DNA of 64,000 nucleotides from Fistulifera solaris (taxonomy: Eukaryota; Bacillariophyta; Bacillariophyceae; Naviculales; Stauroneidaceae), in the NCBI GenBank assembly GCA_030295235.1, contig AP026143.1, forward strand, positions 794,320 through 858,319, written 5' to 3'. Shown here piece after piece: positions 1 through 11,226 of this stretch (position 1 is its first letter; every line of letters starts with the position of its first letter). Below the pieces are notes generated by a model. It did no database searches. It was given only the letters and a program-made list of their open reading frames with translations, and was not told the DNA's origin. The translations under genes and the position numbers were made by a program.

Positions 1-355
1 ATTAGTTGTTCATCTGCATTGAATGTCTGCTTCTGAGACAGCTGGTGCCTCGTGCTCTGGCTGGAGTTGCAATTTGCCTTTATAGAGCTATAAGCAACAC
101 TTCGATCGCTACAAATGTGTGTACAACAGCAATATTGCGGAGAGGAATAAATTCGTGCAGATAATAAACGAAGATACACCCATCCATCAATGATTCTACC
201 CTTTACTCAGATTTTACTCAGAAATTGACTTGATAAAGCACTCGTTACTCGCCTCTGCAAGGTTACCTGGTAGGCCAAAGCATAAATGCCCACCTTCGTG
301 ACTAGGAAAAATCCATTTTACTGGTTAGAGCAAAGTGAATTTTCTTTTTTTCTTC
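1..355. other. Left-edge non-coding stretch
   Basis: I see no gene here. It is AT-rich and lies downstream of the stop of the minus-strand membrane protein that begins the annotated region. It could hold that gene's 3' UTR. Confidence 0.4.
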
Positions 356-1105
356 TTAGCTACGCCTTTTTCGAGCATGTTGTGAGGGATTCAAACAAAA
401 GCAGATAAAAAAGCCCAGAGAGAAGACCGCTGTCAAAACAATTGCCGCGATAAATACAGCAACGATGGGCGAGGTCGAATCGGATGTCACCGAAGGTGAA
501 TCGCCTGTGAATCCTACGTTGTCTGCGGGCGCCGATTCCTTAACCGGTTCTGTTGGCGAGGCAGGCCACACGTCCCTCTCTGGCTTGGCAGTGGGAGGCG
601 CTGTAGACGGTGTTATAGAAGCAAACTCCATAGGGATGTCGTCGCCTTGTGGGTCCACTGCAAACACATAAATGGCCATACCAGCAATCGCCAGACAAGA
701 GAGGAACGCACACGTCATTGACATTCGAAGCAACCATTTCGTATAGCCGGGCGTTTCTATTAGCTTTCCTTCAATCAAGGGCGCATTGAAGATTTCCAGC
801 ATCTTGGCTTCTCGGGCTTCATCTACAGGGACTGCGTGTGCTTCCGGAGTTGCAATATCGATGTCGGCGGTTGTCGGACTTGGCGGATTTTCTTCATCAA
901 CTTGTTCGTGACAAGAAGACTCTTCAGTTTGCTCTTGATCTAGATCTTCCTTTGTTAGCGCGGAGTCGAACTGGATTGTTGCGGCTTCATGGCTAAGCTG
1001 ACTAACATGATCAGAGAACTCAGGCGTTTTATGATTGTCGCTGAAGATTCGTTGCTTTTCAGAGGGAGTTGCAAATTGTTGAGTAGCTTTCTCGCTTGTT
1101 AACAT
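356..1105 (-). CDS. Two-TM acidic membrane protein, paralogue 1
   Basis: This is an uninterrupted 249-aa reading frame. The N-terminal ~120 residues are acidic and look disordered. A conserved EAK-x-LEI-x2-AP motif (about residues 98-110) precedes a hydrophobic segment at about 126-150. A Pro/Thr/Ser-rich loop of about 60 residues follows, then a second hydrophobic segment at about 213-237 and a short basic tail (KRRS). With two helices, both termini probably lie on the same, cytosolic side and the P/T-rich loop is lumenal or extracellular. The gene just upstream on the same strand (1608-2714) has the same motif and architecture, so this is a tandem duplication. I do not recognise a family and cannot give a function. 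Confidence 0.75.
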   Translation of the reverse strand: MLTSEKATQQFATPSEKQRIFSDNHKTPEFSDHVSQLSHEAATIQFDSALTKEDLDQEQTEESSCHEQVDEENPPSPTTADIDIATPEAHAVPVDEAREAKMLEIFNAPLIEGKLIETPGYTKWLLRMSMTCAFLSCLAIAGMAIYVFAVDPQGDDIPMEFASITPSTAPPTAKPERDVWPASPTEPVKESAPADNVGFTGDSPSVTSDSTSPIVAVFIAAIVLTAVFSLGFFICFCLNPSQHARKRRS

Positions 1106-1607
1106 ATCGACAAGTAAAACCTTTAAAAGTTTACACGAAGGTAATGTTGACTGACAAATTTTAGAGTAAATTTATGCGAAAAATCGTGCGAAAAAGGCAA
1201 ACGCTTTCGTTGTTGACCATGGCGGCAGCATCCAGCATCAAGCTCAATGTTCCCAAACGTGCACCTATACGACTGTAGAGGAAAAAGCAGCTCGCCCGCC
1301 GCATTCGGAAGCATGAATAATGGCCGTACTTCCAAGTGCATAGTACATCGTCACTGTAAACTCTGTATAGACCTTGGAGTAGGAGACACAAACACGAAGA
1401 AAACCTCAGCACCGAAGCGACAAGAGACAGAGACACATGCTACCGATTGCGGATAGCTAGGGAGACCGAGAAGAACCCCGTCGATGACTTTAGGAAGGTG
1501 AAACACACAAGGTCCTTCTTCTCTCATCAACTCCTTCATTCCATATTATATTCCTGCCCACACTGAGCAACGCTCAGGCGCGTGAACTTCGGAGTACAGA
1601 ACTCCGT
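1106..1607. other. Spacer between the tandem membrane-protein paralogues
   Basis: About 500 bp separate the two minus-strand paralogues. Short open frames here have no protein-like character. It presumably holds the promoter of the 249-aa gene and the 3' UTR of the 368-aa gene. Confidence 0.4.
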
Positions 1608-2714
1608 CTACTTGTCAATTGATTGCGAAGATCGTTGTGCTCTCTTTCGGATTTGCCAGTGGGCGACAAAAGCGGCTATCGCCACGACGGCACTGAGCGC
1701 AATCAAGGTGGAAATGAGCCCCATGGCGAGTGTCGAAGGTTGCGAAGTAGATGTTTCCAAAGTATCATCCCTCTTAGGACGTGACGTGGGTGGCATGGTG
1801 GGCCTCTTCTTTCCGGTATCAACAGCTGGTGGTAACGTAGTTCTCCCATTAGGAGCCATGACGGTTCCAACGGGTGCTGAATCCGCCATTTCAGACTGCG
1901 GTGGCAGTACAGGAGGATAGGTTTCGTTCCCCACTGCTATAAACGTTGAACTTACTGGGGGCGCCATGTCACTTTCTGGTTTAATGTAGATTGTCGGATA
2001 TATGGAAAATGTCAAAGTCGGCACAGCGGAAGGAGACACTGACGGAGCCGGAGTTGGAATCGGTTGCACCTCATTTGGCTTGACAGCAAACACAAAGACC
2101 GCCATTCCAGCAATCCCCATGAGCGACAGGAACGTACAAGTGAGCGAAACGGGCAGCAGATAGCGTGCATATTTAGGAGCGGAGACCGCTTCACCTTGCA
2201 CGACAGGTGCGTGCAGAATTTCTAACAACTTTGCTTCCTGTTGCTCATCCACAGCTTCCGCTTGTATATCGGGAGGTAACATGTAGGTTTCTTTGCTAAG
2301 GACAGGATCCACGTTGTCACTATCTCCTGCTTCTATAGTGCACGCACTACTCCTGTTCGAATGGAGACTTACAGTCCCCAATTCTTCGACTGACGGAGGT
2401 CTTTCTTCGTCATGTTGTTGCCCTTCCTCTTCCTCCTCTTCATCGCTTTCTTCCAAATCCCAGGCGTCCTCTTCTTGTTGCTCCGCCGTCATGACGCGAC
2501 TCCCAATCATATGCACCGCACCTGGTTGAGGAGGCGTTTCTTCACCATCCGGAGAAACCTCAATACGAGAAGGCTTAATATCCGAATGACTATCGTGCTG
2601 CGGTTGTTGTTGATGTTGCTTCAAACAAGACGATGACGGAATACCTGTATGAATAATTAGAGGTCCTCGTTGCTGATTGTTTGTTTCCGGTGCAGTTGTC
2701 ATGATTCTTTTCAC
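1608..2714 (-). CDS. Two-TM acidic membrane protein, paralogue 2
   Basis: This 368-aa frame is a longer paralogue of the neighbouring 249-aa protein. A poly-acidic run (roughly residues 88-97) sits in a disordered N-terminal half. The shared EAK-LLEI-x2-AP motif comes just before hydrophobic segment 1 (about 187-212), whose core SLTCTFLSLMGIAGMA closely matches the paralogue. A Pro/Ser/Thr-rich loop of about 115 residues leads to hydrophobic segment 2 (about 331-355) and a basic tail. The two copies differ mainly in the length of the loop and of the acidic region. The topology is inferred from hydrophobicity. The function is unknown. Confidence 0.75.
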   Translation of the reverse strand: MKRIMTTAPETNNQQRGPLIIHTGIPSSSCLKQHQQQPQHDSHSDIKPSRIEVSPDGEETPPQPGAVHMIGSRVMTAEQQEEDAWDLEESDEEEEEEGQQHDEERPPSVEELGTVSLHSNRSSACTIEAGDSDNVDPVLSKETYMLPPDIQAEAVDEQQEAKLLEILHAPVVQGEAVSAPKYARYLLPVSLTCTFLSLMGIAGMAVFVFAVKPNEVQPIPTPAPSVSPSAVPTLTFSIYPTIYIKPESDMAPPVSSTFIAVGNETYPPVLPPQSEMADSAPVGTVMAPNGRTTLPPAVDTGKKRPTMPPTSRPKRDDTLETSTSQPSTLAMGLISTLIALSAVVAIAAFVAHWQIRKRAQRSSQSIDK

Positions 2715-3270
2715 GCTTTTTAAAATGATAAAGTAGCTTGAAATGGTGAATTAATGTATGCAGAGATAATGCTGGAATGAATATTTTTGTCCCCCTTGTT
2801 ATTTGCCGCTGCTGTTATCGTCGACGCGCTTTGCGCTTGTCGCTCGTTAGTTGCTGCATGCGGCCTTTTGCTCCGTGGTTTCATTTCTCGTAAACTTTTC
2901 ACGACAAAAGATGCACGACTACTATAATGTTGATGAGTGGTTTGAAATGAGAGCGGTTCGCATATCACTCTATTGTGGAGAGTAGCAAATGACTCATTCC
3001 CTTATTCAATACTTATGGCTTAAAAATACTCCGGGGCACAATGTTAATAAGTACAAAAACAGCTTAGCATAGTACAAATGTTGTTCTTGTCGTAGTCAGT
3101 CACGTTGCCGTTTGATGCGTTGAATAAGTCGCGGATCTTTTTCCACCCCTCTTTTGCTCATCACTCATCACTCACTCATCACTTATCATCGAATCACTCT
3201 CGACGCCTGTGCGTATCCATCGTATCTTTGCGTCTCTTTATCAAGTATTTAAATTTGAAAGAGAAAGAGA
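2715..3270. other. Divergent intergenic region
   Basis: This lies between the divergently transcribed 368-aa membrane protein and the PLAC8-type gene. It has pyrimidine-rich ACTCATC/ATCACTC runs near 3150-3200. It presumably carries both promoters. I see no supported gene. Confidence 0.4.
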
Positions 3271-4328
3271 ATGACGCTAAAAACAGTCGAAGTTCTAGCA
3301 CCCAGCAATCTTCCGGAAGGATACGTCTTTGATGCGACAGTCGATGGTGTAACCGTGAGTCTCTTTCCTACTCTTCTCGAGTGTATGAAACAAATGAATG
3401 TTCTCATATCATCCCACCTTTCTCTTTGGACTAGTTCGCTGTCACTGTTCCCAAGGGAGGCGTAGAAGAGGGACAGCCGATTCGCGTTGCTTATCCTGTT
3501 CCTTCCGCTCCCATCCTTGTTGCTGCGACACCGATTGTAGAAACGCCCATCACATCCTCGTTTGTACAACCGGATGGAACGCGTGTTACCGAAACCAAGC
3601 ATCCCGACGGAACGAGTACAGTCATTCGGGAAACGCCTCGTATCCAGGGCAGCTCGGAATCTCAACCGTTGGCTCCGACCGGTCGGTTTCGCAACGGCAT
3701 GTGCGATTGTTTCGAAGTATTTTGTTCCGGACGATTTTGGGTGAGTTTTTTAGGGCGATTTCGACTTGCATTATCTTCCCTTTTGTCGCGTCATACTTAT
3801 GCTGGATTCTCTTGTCACACAGATGGCTTGCTGTTGCATAGGCTGTTACATGGGCCAGATCATGCAACGATTCAAATTGAACCCTTTCGGTGCACCCGGC
3901 AATTATCAAAACACGTGCTTGATCTGCACCGTTGCTTTCACCATCCTTATTGCAGTGTCGTGGATTCTGACGGCTGCAGCTAACGTGAATTGTAAGTAGT
4001 CGATGTTTGGGAATATTCGATTCATGTTCAAGAGGGCGACTCATCCTTGTCCCTCCATCTATCGCTACAAAACGGAATGGACAGTGAATCTTATTGTATT
4101 GATCTGGATGACAATTGCCATTGCTTTGACGCATAGGGAATTTCGCAAAAGTACTTGATTCCGCCCAAATGCTGCGGAGAATCGTGCTGGGGTGATTGTT
4201 GTTGTGCCTTGTGGTGCGGTTGTTGCTTGGCCATTCAAATGGATCGACACACGCATGATGAGAAAATTTACAAATATCAATGTTGCACAAATACCGGGTT
4301 GTCGCAAGGTGCTCCCGAAATTGTTTAA
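3271..4328 (+). CDS. PLAC8-family cysteine-rich membrane protein
   Basis: Four exons can be read: 3271-3354, 3435-3740, 3823 to about 3984, and about 4137-4328. The first two introns have clear GTGAGT donors and CTAG/ACAG acceptors. The third junction is less certain: a GTGAAT donor at 3985 keeps the frame, while the stronger-looking GTAAGT at 3992 does not. The product is about 230 aa. A Pro-rich N-terminus is followed by Cys clusters (MCDCFEVFCSGRFW; MACCCIGCYMGQ), a hydrophobic stretch (TVAFTILIAVSWILTAA) and a C-terminal CWGDCCCALWCGCC block followed by QMDRH. Paired Cys-rich hydrophobic segments are typical of PLAC8 proteins (plant cadmium-resistance, cell-number-regulator and placenta-specific 8 proteins), which act at membranes. 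The transported ion, if any, is not predictable. Confidence 0.75.
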
Positions 4329-5148
4329 AAAGGGTTATCTGGCGGACCTAAACTGTTGTTCATCTTTTGACATGACTGGATATTAGTCACGAAAGGTTTC
4401 TGTTTGTGCCCTTTTCCGTCCACTTTTCGCAAAGTTATTACTTATCAAAACTTAAAAAATTTTTTTTGCAACAACGTTTTTTACGAAGCGTCAATATAAT
4501 TAGAATGGACCCGATAGTGTATCCATTATTTCATCATTTAATCGCAACACGAGCCCAAATAGATGCTGCAAATCCATTCATGCCTTTCCATCAGTTATCT
4601 TTCGACAAGGCGGAGCTGTAGGCTATGATATTGGTCGATGTCTTGATCTTTGTTTTAAATTTGCAACTCAGCACGGCGACTAAAAACGTCGCAATTCCCA
4701 TTGAGTGGTTTTTCTAAACCAGTATATCGCGAAAGTGTAGATTACTTTTTCCATGACTGCGTTTAGTCATGAGTCCAGATTGTGAAGTCAGAAACGAAGT
4801 GACGAGCGACGGACGACGGACGACGGAAGGAGCGACATCTGGAGCTACTCGGTTTAGGACACTCGTTTCGATAGTAGCATGTACTGCCATTAATGCCGAA
4901 GACTACTTCAAAACGTACAGTAGCGCGTAGTGTTTTTCCATGGTATTTTGCGAAAGCGTCGAAGCCGCGAAGAAGCCAAGCAGCGCGTAGCACGTGACAG
5001 AAAGTAACTTTCAAGAAGAAGATTATTGTGTGGAAGTGGAAGTCGTTTCATGCAATGAAAGATTATAGCAAAGTAAATAAAAAGGAAAACAAGAAAGAAG
5101 AGAGGTGAAAGGAAGCTAAAAATCTTTTAAATACAAAAGTCTCAAAGA
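4329..5148. other. Intergenic, with a short GAC-rich simple repeat
   Basis: A tandem CGACGGA-type simple repeat lies near 4800-4830. The overlapping 83-aa minus-strand frame is probably not a gene. The last 100 bp, purine-rich, precede the LRR gene. Confidence 0.4.
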
Positions 5149-7848
5149 ATGAATCAAACGACGGAGGACAACTCCTCGTCGACAATGAACGATAACAAAG
5201 AACCGCTGCCCGCTGAGGCTGTCAATCAACATTCTCTCAACACAACATTAAATCATATAAGCTTTCAAGCGCTTACATTGAAGCGGAGAACAAAGACGCT
5301 GTATCCCAGCGATATGATGGACCGCTTTTCCGCCTTTCCATCGTCTTGGGCCTGCGACTTTCGCGAAAGCGTCTCTTCGAACCACCAGAACTTTCCCTGT
5401 AGTAGCAGCAATCACTCGACTACGATCGCCGCCACAGATACGGAAAACGGAACTGAAGCGAAAAGTGTTGATAGCGACTCTTTTCCGGAGATTCGAAGAA
5501 TTGTATACGAATGTCACAAGAAGCCGACTACAACGCGCGCGAGAATCGAGACATTGTTTTTCTCAGCCCAGCAGCTGCCTTGGAGCAGTCTCGAAGGCAA
5601 CGGAACGCACCAGAAAGAAACGGAGCTGCAACTTTGTCGTCGGATTCACGAAGAAAATCCTCTTTGCTGGATACATCAACAGATGAGGACGAAGAAGAGT
5701 GCCGGACAGGGTCACAACAAGATAGGATTCAGGCACCTTGGGAAGACGAAGCTTACGGGTCTTCTGGTGATATCCGTCCGGAAGTAACGACGAGTATCAA
5801 TAGTTCAAACCACAGAAGATCCGGATCTGGTTTGCAATTAGATGACAGAGAAAGGCGGATAGTAATGATAGATATTGATTGCGAACTCAACGATGAAAGA
5901 TCATGGGATGATGAATTCATTCTCGAAGATCCTGAAATGACGGAAGAAGCTGTTCGGCAACAGTCTATGATGTCGGTACCGGGTGCTATTGCGGTTGCAG
6001 GCATCAACGCGAGATCCTCTTTGGATGATGGTTCGGACAATCACACCACGGTTTCGATGCAAGAAGCACTGAGACAAATATCTGTAATAGACGCGAGAAA
6101 TCTCGATGAATACGATGAGACGGTTAATATGGAGATGACTGAGGTTATTCGGCAGCAATCTATGCTGTCCGTACCAGGTGCAATTGCAGTGGATGGACCT
6201 CATGGAAGGTTCGATGCGGATGCCGATTCGGATCATGATACAACTGCTTCTATGAGACAAGCACGAAGATGCAGTTCAAATAGGGATTCGAATGATATAC
6301 GTGTACAGGGGATCTTGGCAGCGGAAGAAACTGATGCGGGAGCTTTTGTATCTGTGTCGGCAATTAGACAAGCTCCTGTTATCGACGCGGAAGGGATTCA
6401 TGTCATAAACGTGGACGATGACGAGCTGGGTGAAGCCGACGCTACTTCGATCAAAAGTCAAGCGCTGGGGAAACGGGTTTGTTTGTACGGTGATTATCGC
6501 TGCTCTTGTCTGCATAGTCACTTTTTTGATAGTTGACAATACAAAAACAGAGGTAAAACTGCGTTTGGCGTCCACGGAAAGCCCGACGTTGGCACCGACG
6601 TTCTCTCCAACCAATATGGAGCTGCCAAAGCTCATTGACCTACTCAAGTCCATAACCGACGAAGACTTGTTACGGGACCGCTCTTCGCCACAGTTCATGG
6701 CGGCAGAGTGGCTTTCTCGAGACATTGCCGACAAAGACCTGGCAGAGGAAAAGTTGATCCAGCGGTATGTTGTAGCGATAATGCAATTCGCTTATGGGAT
6801 CACGGCCGTTTGCGACGAAACGTCGTGTGCTTATGACCGATCATCCACACCGTTTTTAAAGCACTATGATGAATGTACATGGGACGGTGTCACATGCAAC
6901 GATGACGGACAAGTGATACAAATTCTTTTGATCGGCCGTCCGGGCGAGTCTGCTCTGGATGGCATTGAGAAGTGGAAGCAATCGTCACAAAAAATGGGAA
7001 CGTTATCCTCTGAAATCAAGTCGTTAACTGAATTGTCAGTGCTGGTCATCGAAGGCTTTGATCTTGCAGGCTCAATCGATCATGTTATCAATCCGAGTTT
7101 GAAGAACCTTCGAACTATTCGACTGGGAGGAAATTCCCTGACCGGATCACTCCCTGATGAGATGTGGAGGATCCACTCGACCTTGGAATTCTTGGATCTT
7201 TCGAACAATGAACTTAGTGGTCCAATACCCCATAGCATTGGCCGTATACCATCACTGAGTACGTTAAATTATCTGTCGCTCGTGCGCTATGTTCATTGTA
7301 TTCGTTTCTCACGAATAATTTGCTCAGAGACTTTGAACTTGTGGAACAACAAAATCACAGGTCAGATCCCATCTTTAATTGGGTCTCTAACATCCCTTGA
7401 AATGCTGAATCTCGGACAGACACTTGTGGAGGGTTCTTTGCCCCCAGAGATTGTAGGATTTTCAGAGACTTTGCAGACTTTGGATCTTAGCGACACGAAA
7501 ATGAGCGGTCCACTCCCAATGGAACTTGAATTATTTACTTCGCTGCGAACGCTAAACATGAAAGGGTGCGACTTTTCCGGGACCATCCCAGAGCTGTCTT
7601 GCGGCAACGCTCACGTGATTCGATTAACCGATAACAATTTTTCAGGCACGATTCCTTCATCCTTTGGCCAATGTACCTCTTTGGAGCAGCTGAAGTTGCG
7701 GGGCAATCCTCGGCTAACGGGGAAAATACCCGAGGCTCTTTGTGGTGACGCCTGGGATTATATTCAGCAGTTTACAAGTTATAGCGTGGATTGTGGCGTT
7801 GAATGTGATTGCTGTGATTTCAACCCACTATGTGACGATGATTGGTGA
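5149..7848 (+). CDS. LRR receptor-like membrane protein (two compensating frame breaks)
   Basis: The protein is read across three segments: 5149 to about 5515, about 5518-6470 in another frame, and about 6475-7848 back in the first frame. The N-terminal half is disordered and carries two copies of a RQQSM-x-SVPGAIAV motif (encoded near 5960 and 6150). A TM segment follows (about 6480-6535; VCTVIIAALVCIVTFLIV), then an SPT-rich linker, an N-terminal LRR cap (ECTWDGVTC), plant-like LRRs (LDLSNNELSGPIP type) and a Cys-rich C-terminal cap. An intron at 7259-7327 (GTACGT...CTCAG, 69 nt) interrupts one repeat; removing it gives LKTLNLWNNKITG. This layout is common in diatom LRR proteins with a short or unusual cytosolic part and no kinase. 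I see no kinase here. The frame breaks lie at AAGAAG and at GGGGAAACGGG, so assembly error is likely. Confidence 0.75.
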
Positions 7849-9302
7849 CAAGTGCGGTGACAGACTCGCTAGCTATGTACATTAATAACTTCTAGATAAA
7901 TAAAGACTGGCATCAAGTATCACGAAACGAAGTAGAAGTTTTGACCCATCATTCGTGTCCAATGCTCTCCTTCGTAGACTTGCCACTCAAACGAGAAAGA
8001 CTTTTTGTGGACATCAGGTCTCTAGTAAGTCACACACATTTCGTACGATGACCTCTGCAGGAAGAACAATAATAGCACTCCTCATTCTATATCCAGTGAT
8101 CTCGGCGAGAAGCAATCAAGCATCATTTATTGAATAGAAGTGTACCGGTCAGACGGTGTGGTGTGCATCAGAACTCTCAACGATAAGAGAGCGATCGACC
8201 TGACAAATCATACGAGTAAAGAAGCTGGTAAGCCATTTTTAAGAAAAAAGTGTATCATACAGGCACAGCAAGACAAGGAACGGGATTTGAATGTCCGAAC
8301 TTGCTGTTGTAAAGTATGAGCACAGAAAGGTCCTAAACTTTCCACTAGACTACAAACGTCACTCGTCCTTTTAGGGCTTTTATGGCCGCATGCGGAGACT
8401 CTATAAACTCACGCCGCGGTAGAAACCACCCGTCATAATCTAGTGCAAGGCGATCGCTTACCTCTCACATCGCTACACACTATGTTTGACTCTCTAACTA
8501 CAATGATCTAGAGCACACCGTCTAACGCTGATTTTTAACCAGACGCAAATAAGATTGTAATGTTTCATTGCATCGCTCCTGACAGTAAGTTGCTGGGCGC
8601 CGCGCAGGATTCCATTGTTGTTGTTTTTATGTATTTTTTGATGTTTAAATACGTCTCTGGAGGTTCTTGTTGAGATAATATTAGCAGGATAATAGAAGGA
8701 AATGCGGTTTTGATGTGCGATGTGCGTGCGTGCGACTGCGAACTGCGAACAACAAAATTGATACCCGGCTGCATGACAGACGTTTCGGAATCGCACGACG
8801 CACGGACGCGACGACGCAAGCACGGTACCGTAGTCGACTATAGCCCCAACGTGTTGTCCGTTTCTCCAAGACTGGATTGCAGTCACGAGGCATGATTCCG
8901 ACCCTATCTCTATAGTCGGCTGCGCAATAGATTTTACTGCTATTCTCACCAATGATAGCTACCTATCAATTAAACGATCAATGTTGCCTATCTAGCTTTA
9001 AACGCAAAAACCATTTCGATTGTGATGCTTCGAATGTCTACGTAATTTCACGTAGCCCTCGTAGGGAAATTTATCGACAGAGGGGGCACCCGCATACTGT
9101 GTAATGTTGACCATCACAATCTTCGGCATCGCCATCAATTATTCACATTCGAAATGGCACTCTGGTAAGGGACTTGATGATAGAATAGATTCAAGTTTTG
9201 GTGTGGTGAAAACTAAGATTAGTTTACATTTCTAAGTTTTCAAACCGTGTGGTCTGTATCTCGCATGTCGCAATTGTGAAACAGGGGGTGACTTGCCCTC
9301 TA
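7849..9302. other. Intergenic with one dispersed-repeat unit
   Basis: Short frames here (for example a 60-aa frame at 7955 and several around 8500-8950) overlap on both strands and look random. One unit of the CGTAGG-AAATTTATC repeat family occurs at about 9010-9095 and is annotated separately. Confidence 0.4.
9010..9095 (+). repeat. Dispersed CGTAGG-AAATTTATC repeat, single unit
   Basis: This unit contains GCTTCGAATGTCTACGTAA, then a near-palindrome around ACGTAATTTCACGT, then CGTAGGGAAATTTATCGACA and a GGGG-x-ACCCG end. The same order of words recurs at about 16960-17020 and 44600-44660. No coding potential was seen. Confidence 0.65.
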
Positions 9303-9959
9303 TCAAGCAGCTGCCGCTGATACAGCGTTGTGTGGTGACAGCATGGCTTCGAGTTCACGCGCTCTGGAAGGGAGCGCTTTGGACAAATGCGATAAATAAG
9401 GAATCGTTGAACAGCAGTGCCAAATGGCCAACTGAATGGTTGCCGCCTGAATGAATAGTTCATTCTCTTCTGGAGTGATTTGTTGTAAGAGGTTATCCGC
9501 AAGTTTCATCAAAGAGGGCATCGTCGAGTACGAATGATTAGCAAAGTGATTCGCTAACCCGGTATTGTATAGTAGAATGGCAGATTGCATGTCTAGATCT
9601 TCGTAGCAGGCTGTGTCGATATCGCTGATACGAATCGTGTAGAGCGTATTATGCTGATGGCATTGAGCGTTCTTCATGGATTTGATAAAGGATGTTGGGT
9701 CATCCGTTAGATCCATAAAAACAGGAAAGTTCTTTGAGAAAGATGAGTGAAACGAGGCACTTTTTCGTTGGCACAATCGCAACTGAGCGCGTCGCAACAT
9801 ATGCCATTCGTCTTCGACGTGCTGATTGGTCAGGATCTCTTTCATAAGGCGCGTCGCGTCGTGCAGTGTTGCCAACGCTTCTATGAATAAGTGGCGATGT
9901 AGCATCTCCACACCCATGTTGTTGAGCGCAATTGCGGTGCGTGACAATACAGGTGGCAT
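9303..9959 (-). CDS. Diatom-type TPR-like cytosolic protein
   Basis: This is an uninterrupted 218-aa frame with no signal peptide or TM segment. The N-terminus (LNNMGVEMLHRHLFIEALA, about residues 12-31) is an amphipathic helix pair that resembles a TPR entry. The middle holds a helix starting ILLYNTGLANHFANHS (about 130-145), a signature seen in a large, poorly characterised diatom family with degenerate TPR repeats. The rest is helical, Leu-rich and ends in an Ala run. The protein is shorter than many family members. The function is unknown; protein-protein interaction is the likely general role. The ATG is the first in frame and lies about 95 bp from a plus-strand frame that I reject. Confidence 0.65.
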   Translation of the reverse strand: MPPVLSRTAIALNNMGVEMLHRHLFIEALATLHDATRLMKEILTNQHVEDEWHMLRRAQLRLCQRKSASFHSSFSKNFPVFMDLTDDPTSFIKSMKNAQCHQHNTLYTIRISDIDTACYEDLDMQSAILLYNTGLANHFANHSYSTMPSLMKLADNLLQQITPEENELFIQAATIQLAIWHCCSTIPYLSHLSKALPSRARELEAMLSPHNAVSAAAA

Positions 9960-11226
9960 GTTTGCAGGATAGGAAGGTGAAGGTAAAGAAGAGGGAGTGT
10001 CTATGATTATGAGGTGAAAAATTTGCTTGAGGCTGGTCAGTTTTGATTATTCAGGATGACTGGGCAAAGAGTAGACTACAAGGTATCGATGAGAGAAGAG
10101 AGAAGCGCGACATGCGTTTTTCTTCTTCCTTCGTTTCTTCGTCAACGAAACGCCGAAGCGGAAGAGATAGAACGAGAAACAAGATCAAATTCAAATAGCT
10201 CTCACACCTCACACCTCACACGTCATTCATTTTGGTTTCCTCAGAATTCCGAAAGGCCCTCCTCGAAACCCGGATTAGGAAAATACGAACAAAGCTACAT
10301 AGTGGCTTATTCCTGAGGACATATTTGGCGGAAATAATGCCTTTTATGCTTCGCGGGCTACTAATGCAGTGGGAAAGCAAAGGTATTTTGTACGCACAAT
10401 TAGAACTAAAAAATCAGAACTCGGGGCGAGAGAACAAAGAAGCTAAAGTTCGTCGTCGGAGTTCGGAGTTTCGTTGACTCCTGTATCATAAGTTGTGTAT
10501 TATGTTTCGTCTTGTTGAATTCGAGAAGACGGAAATGAGGAAGCCAAAAAGTCTATAGCCCCAATACAGAAAACGGAATGTGCAACTAGAGAGGCCTGAC
10601 TCCAGACGACTCGAAGACTCGAAGTCAACTTTCCCTTTCACCATCGCAAGCCTAAAGAAGGGGAAATTTCACGAGAGAACGGATTATGAACTATGACTAT
10701 AGATTTTAGATGAGCGGCAATTGATTGAAAGCGTTGCCCGTTTCTCTGCAAGCGCCTTTGTCTTTCGGAAGTCGGGATCTGAGTCCACGCTACCTGCTTG
10801 ATGTCTGATCCCAAACGAAGGCTGCCTACAACTTAGCATATACTTTGTTTCCTCATATTTTGCTGAAGTCAGCGTATTTTCACATATCAAAGACTTGGTC
10901 GCTATTAGTTGTTATTCGAGCAAACAAGGCGATTAGTAGCTGGCGACTTGTTTGGGCGCCTCCACGACGCAAGAATGATTATACAGACTTGGTGATTCAT
11001 TTACCCCATCGCGACCCCCCTTCCAAACATTTTGACTTACTTGCAAAAGAAAACTGGTCCATATAGGTGCAGGTTTTTGAAGCGACCACACGCTGTATCA
11101 ACCCCATGCTATAAAGAACGCGCATAAGTGTCCTGCGTTAAGAGGAAATAGTTGCCATCGCTAGTGCGAGTCGTAATTCACGCGTTGTCCATTTCCAGGC
11201 AGTACAAATCTCCATATTAATACCAT
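9960..11226. other. Intergenic, nothing clearly supported
   Basis: Several frames of 66-86 codons occur on both strands with no motif, TM segment or consistent composition. There is a small GACTCGAA duplication near 10607-10622. I see no gene. Confidence 0.4.

Noticed and set aside
4763-5014. 83-aa minus-strand frame near the GAC repeat
   Set aside because: Composition follows the simple repeat; no domain or support.
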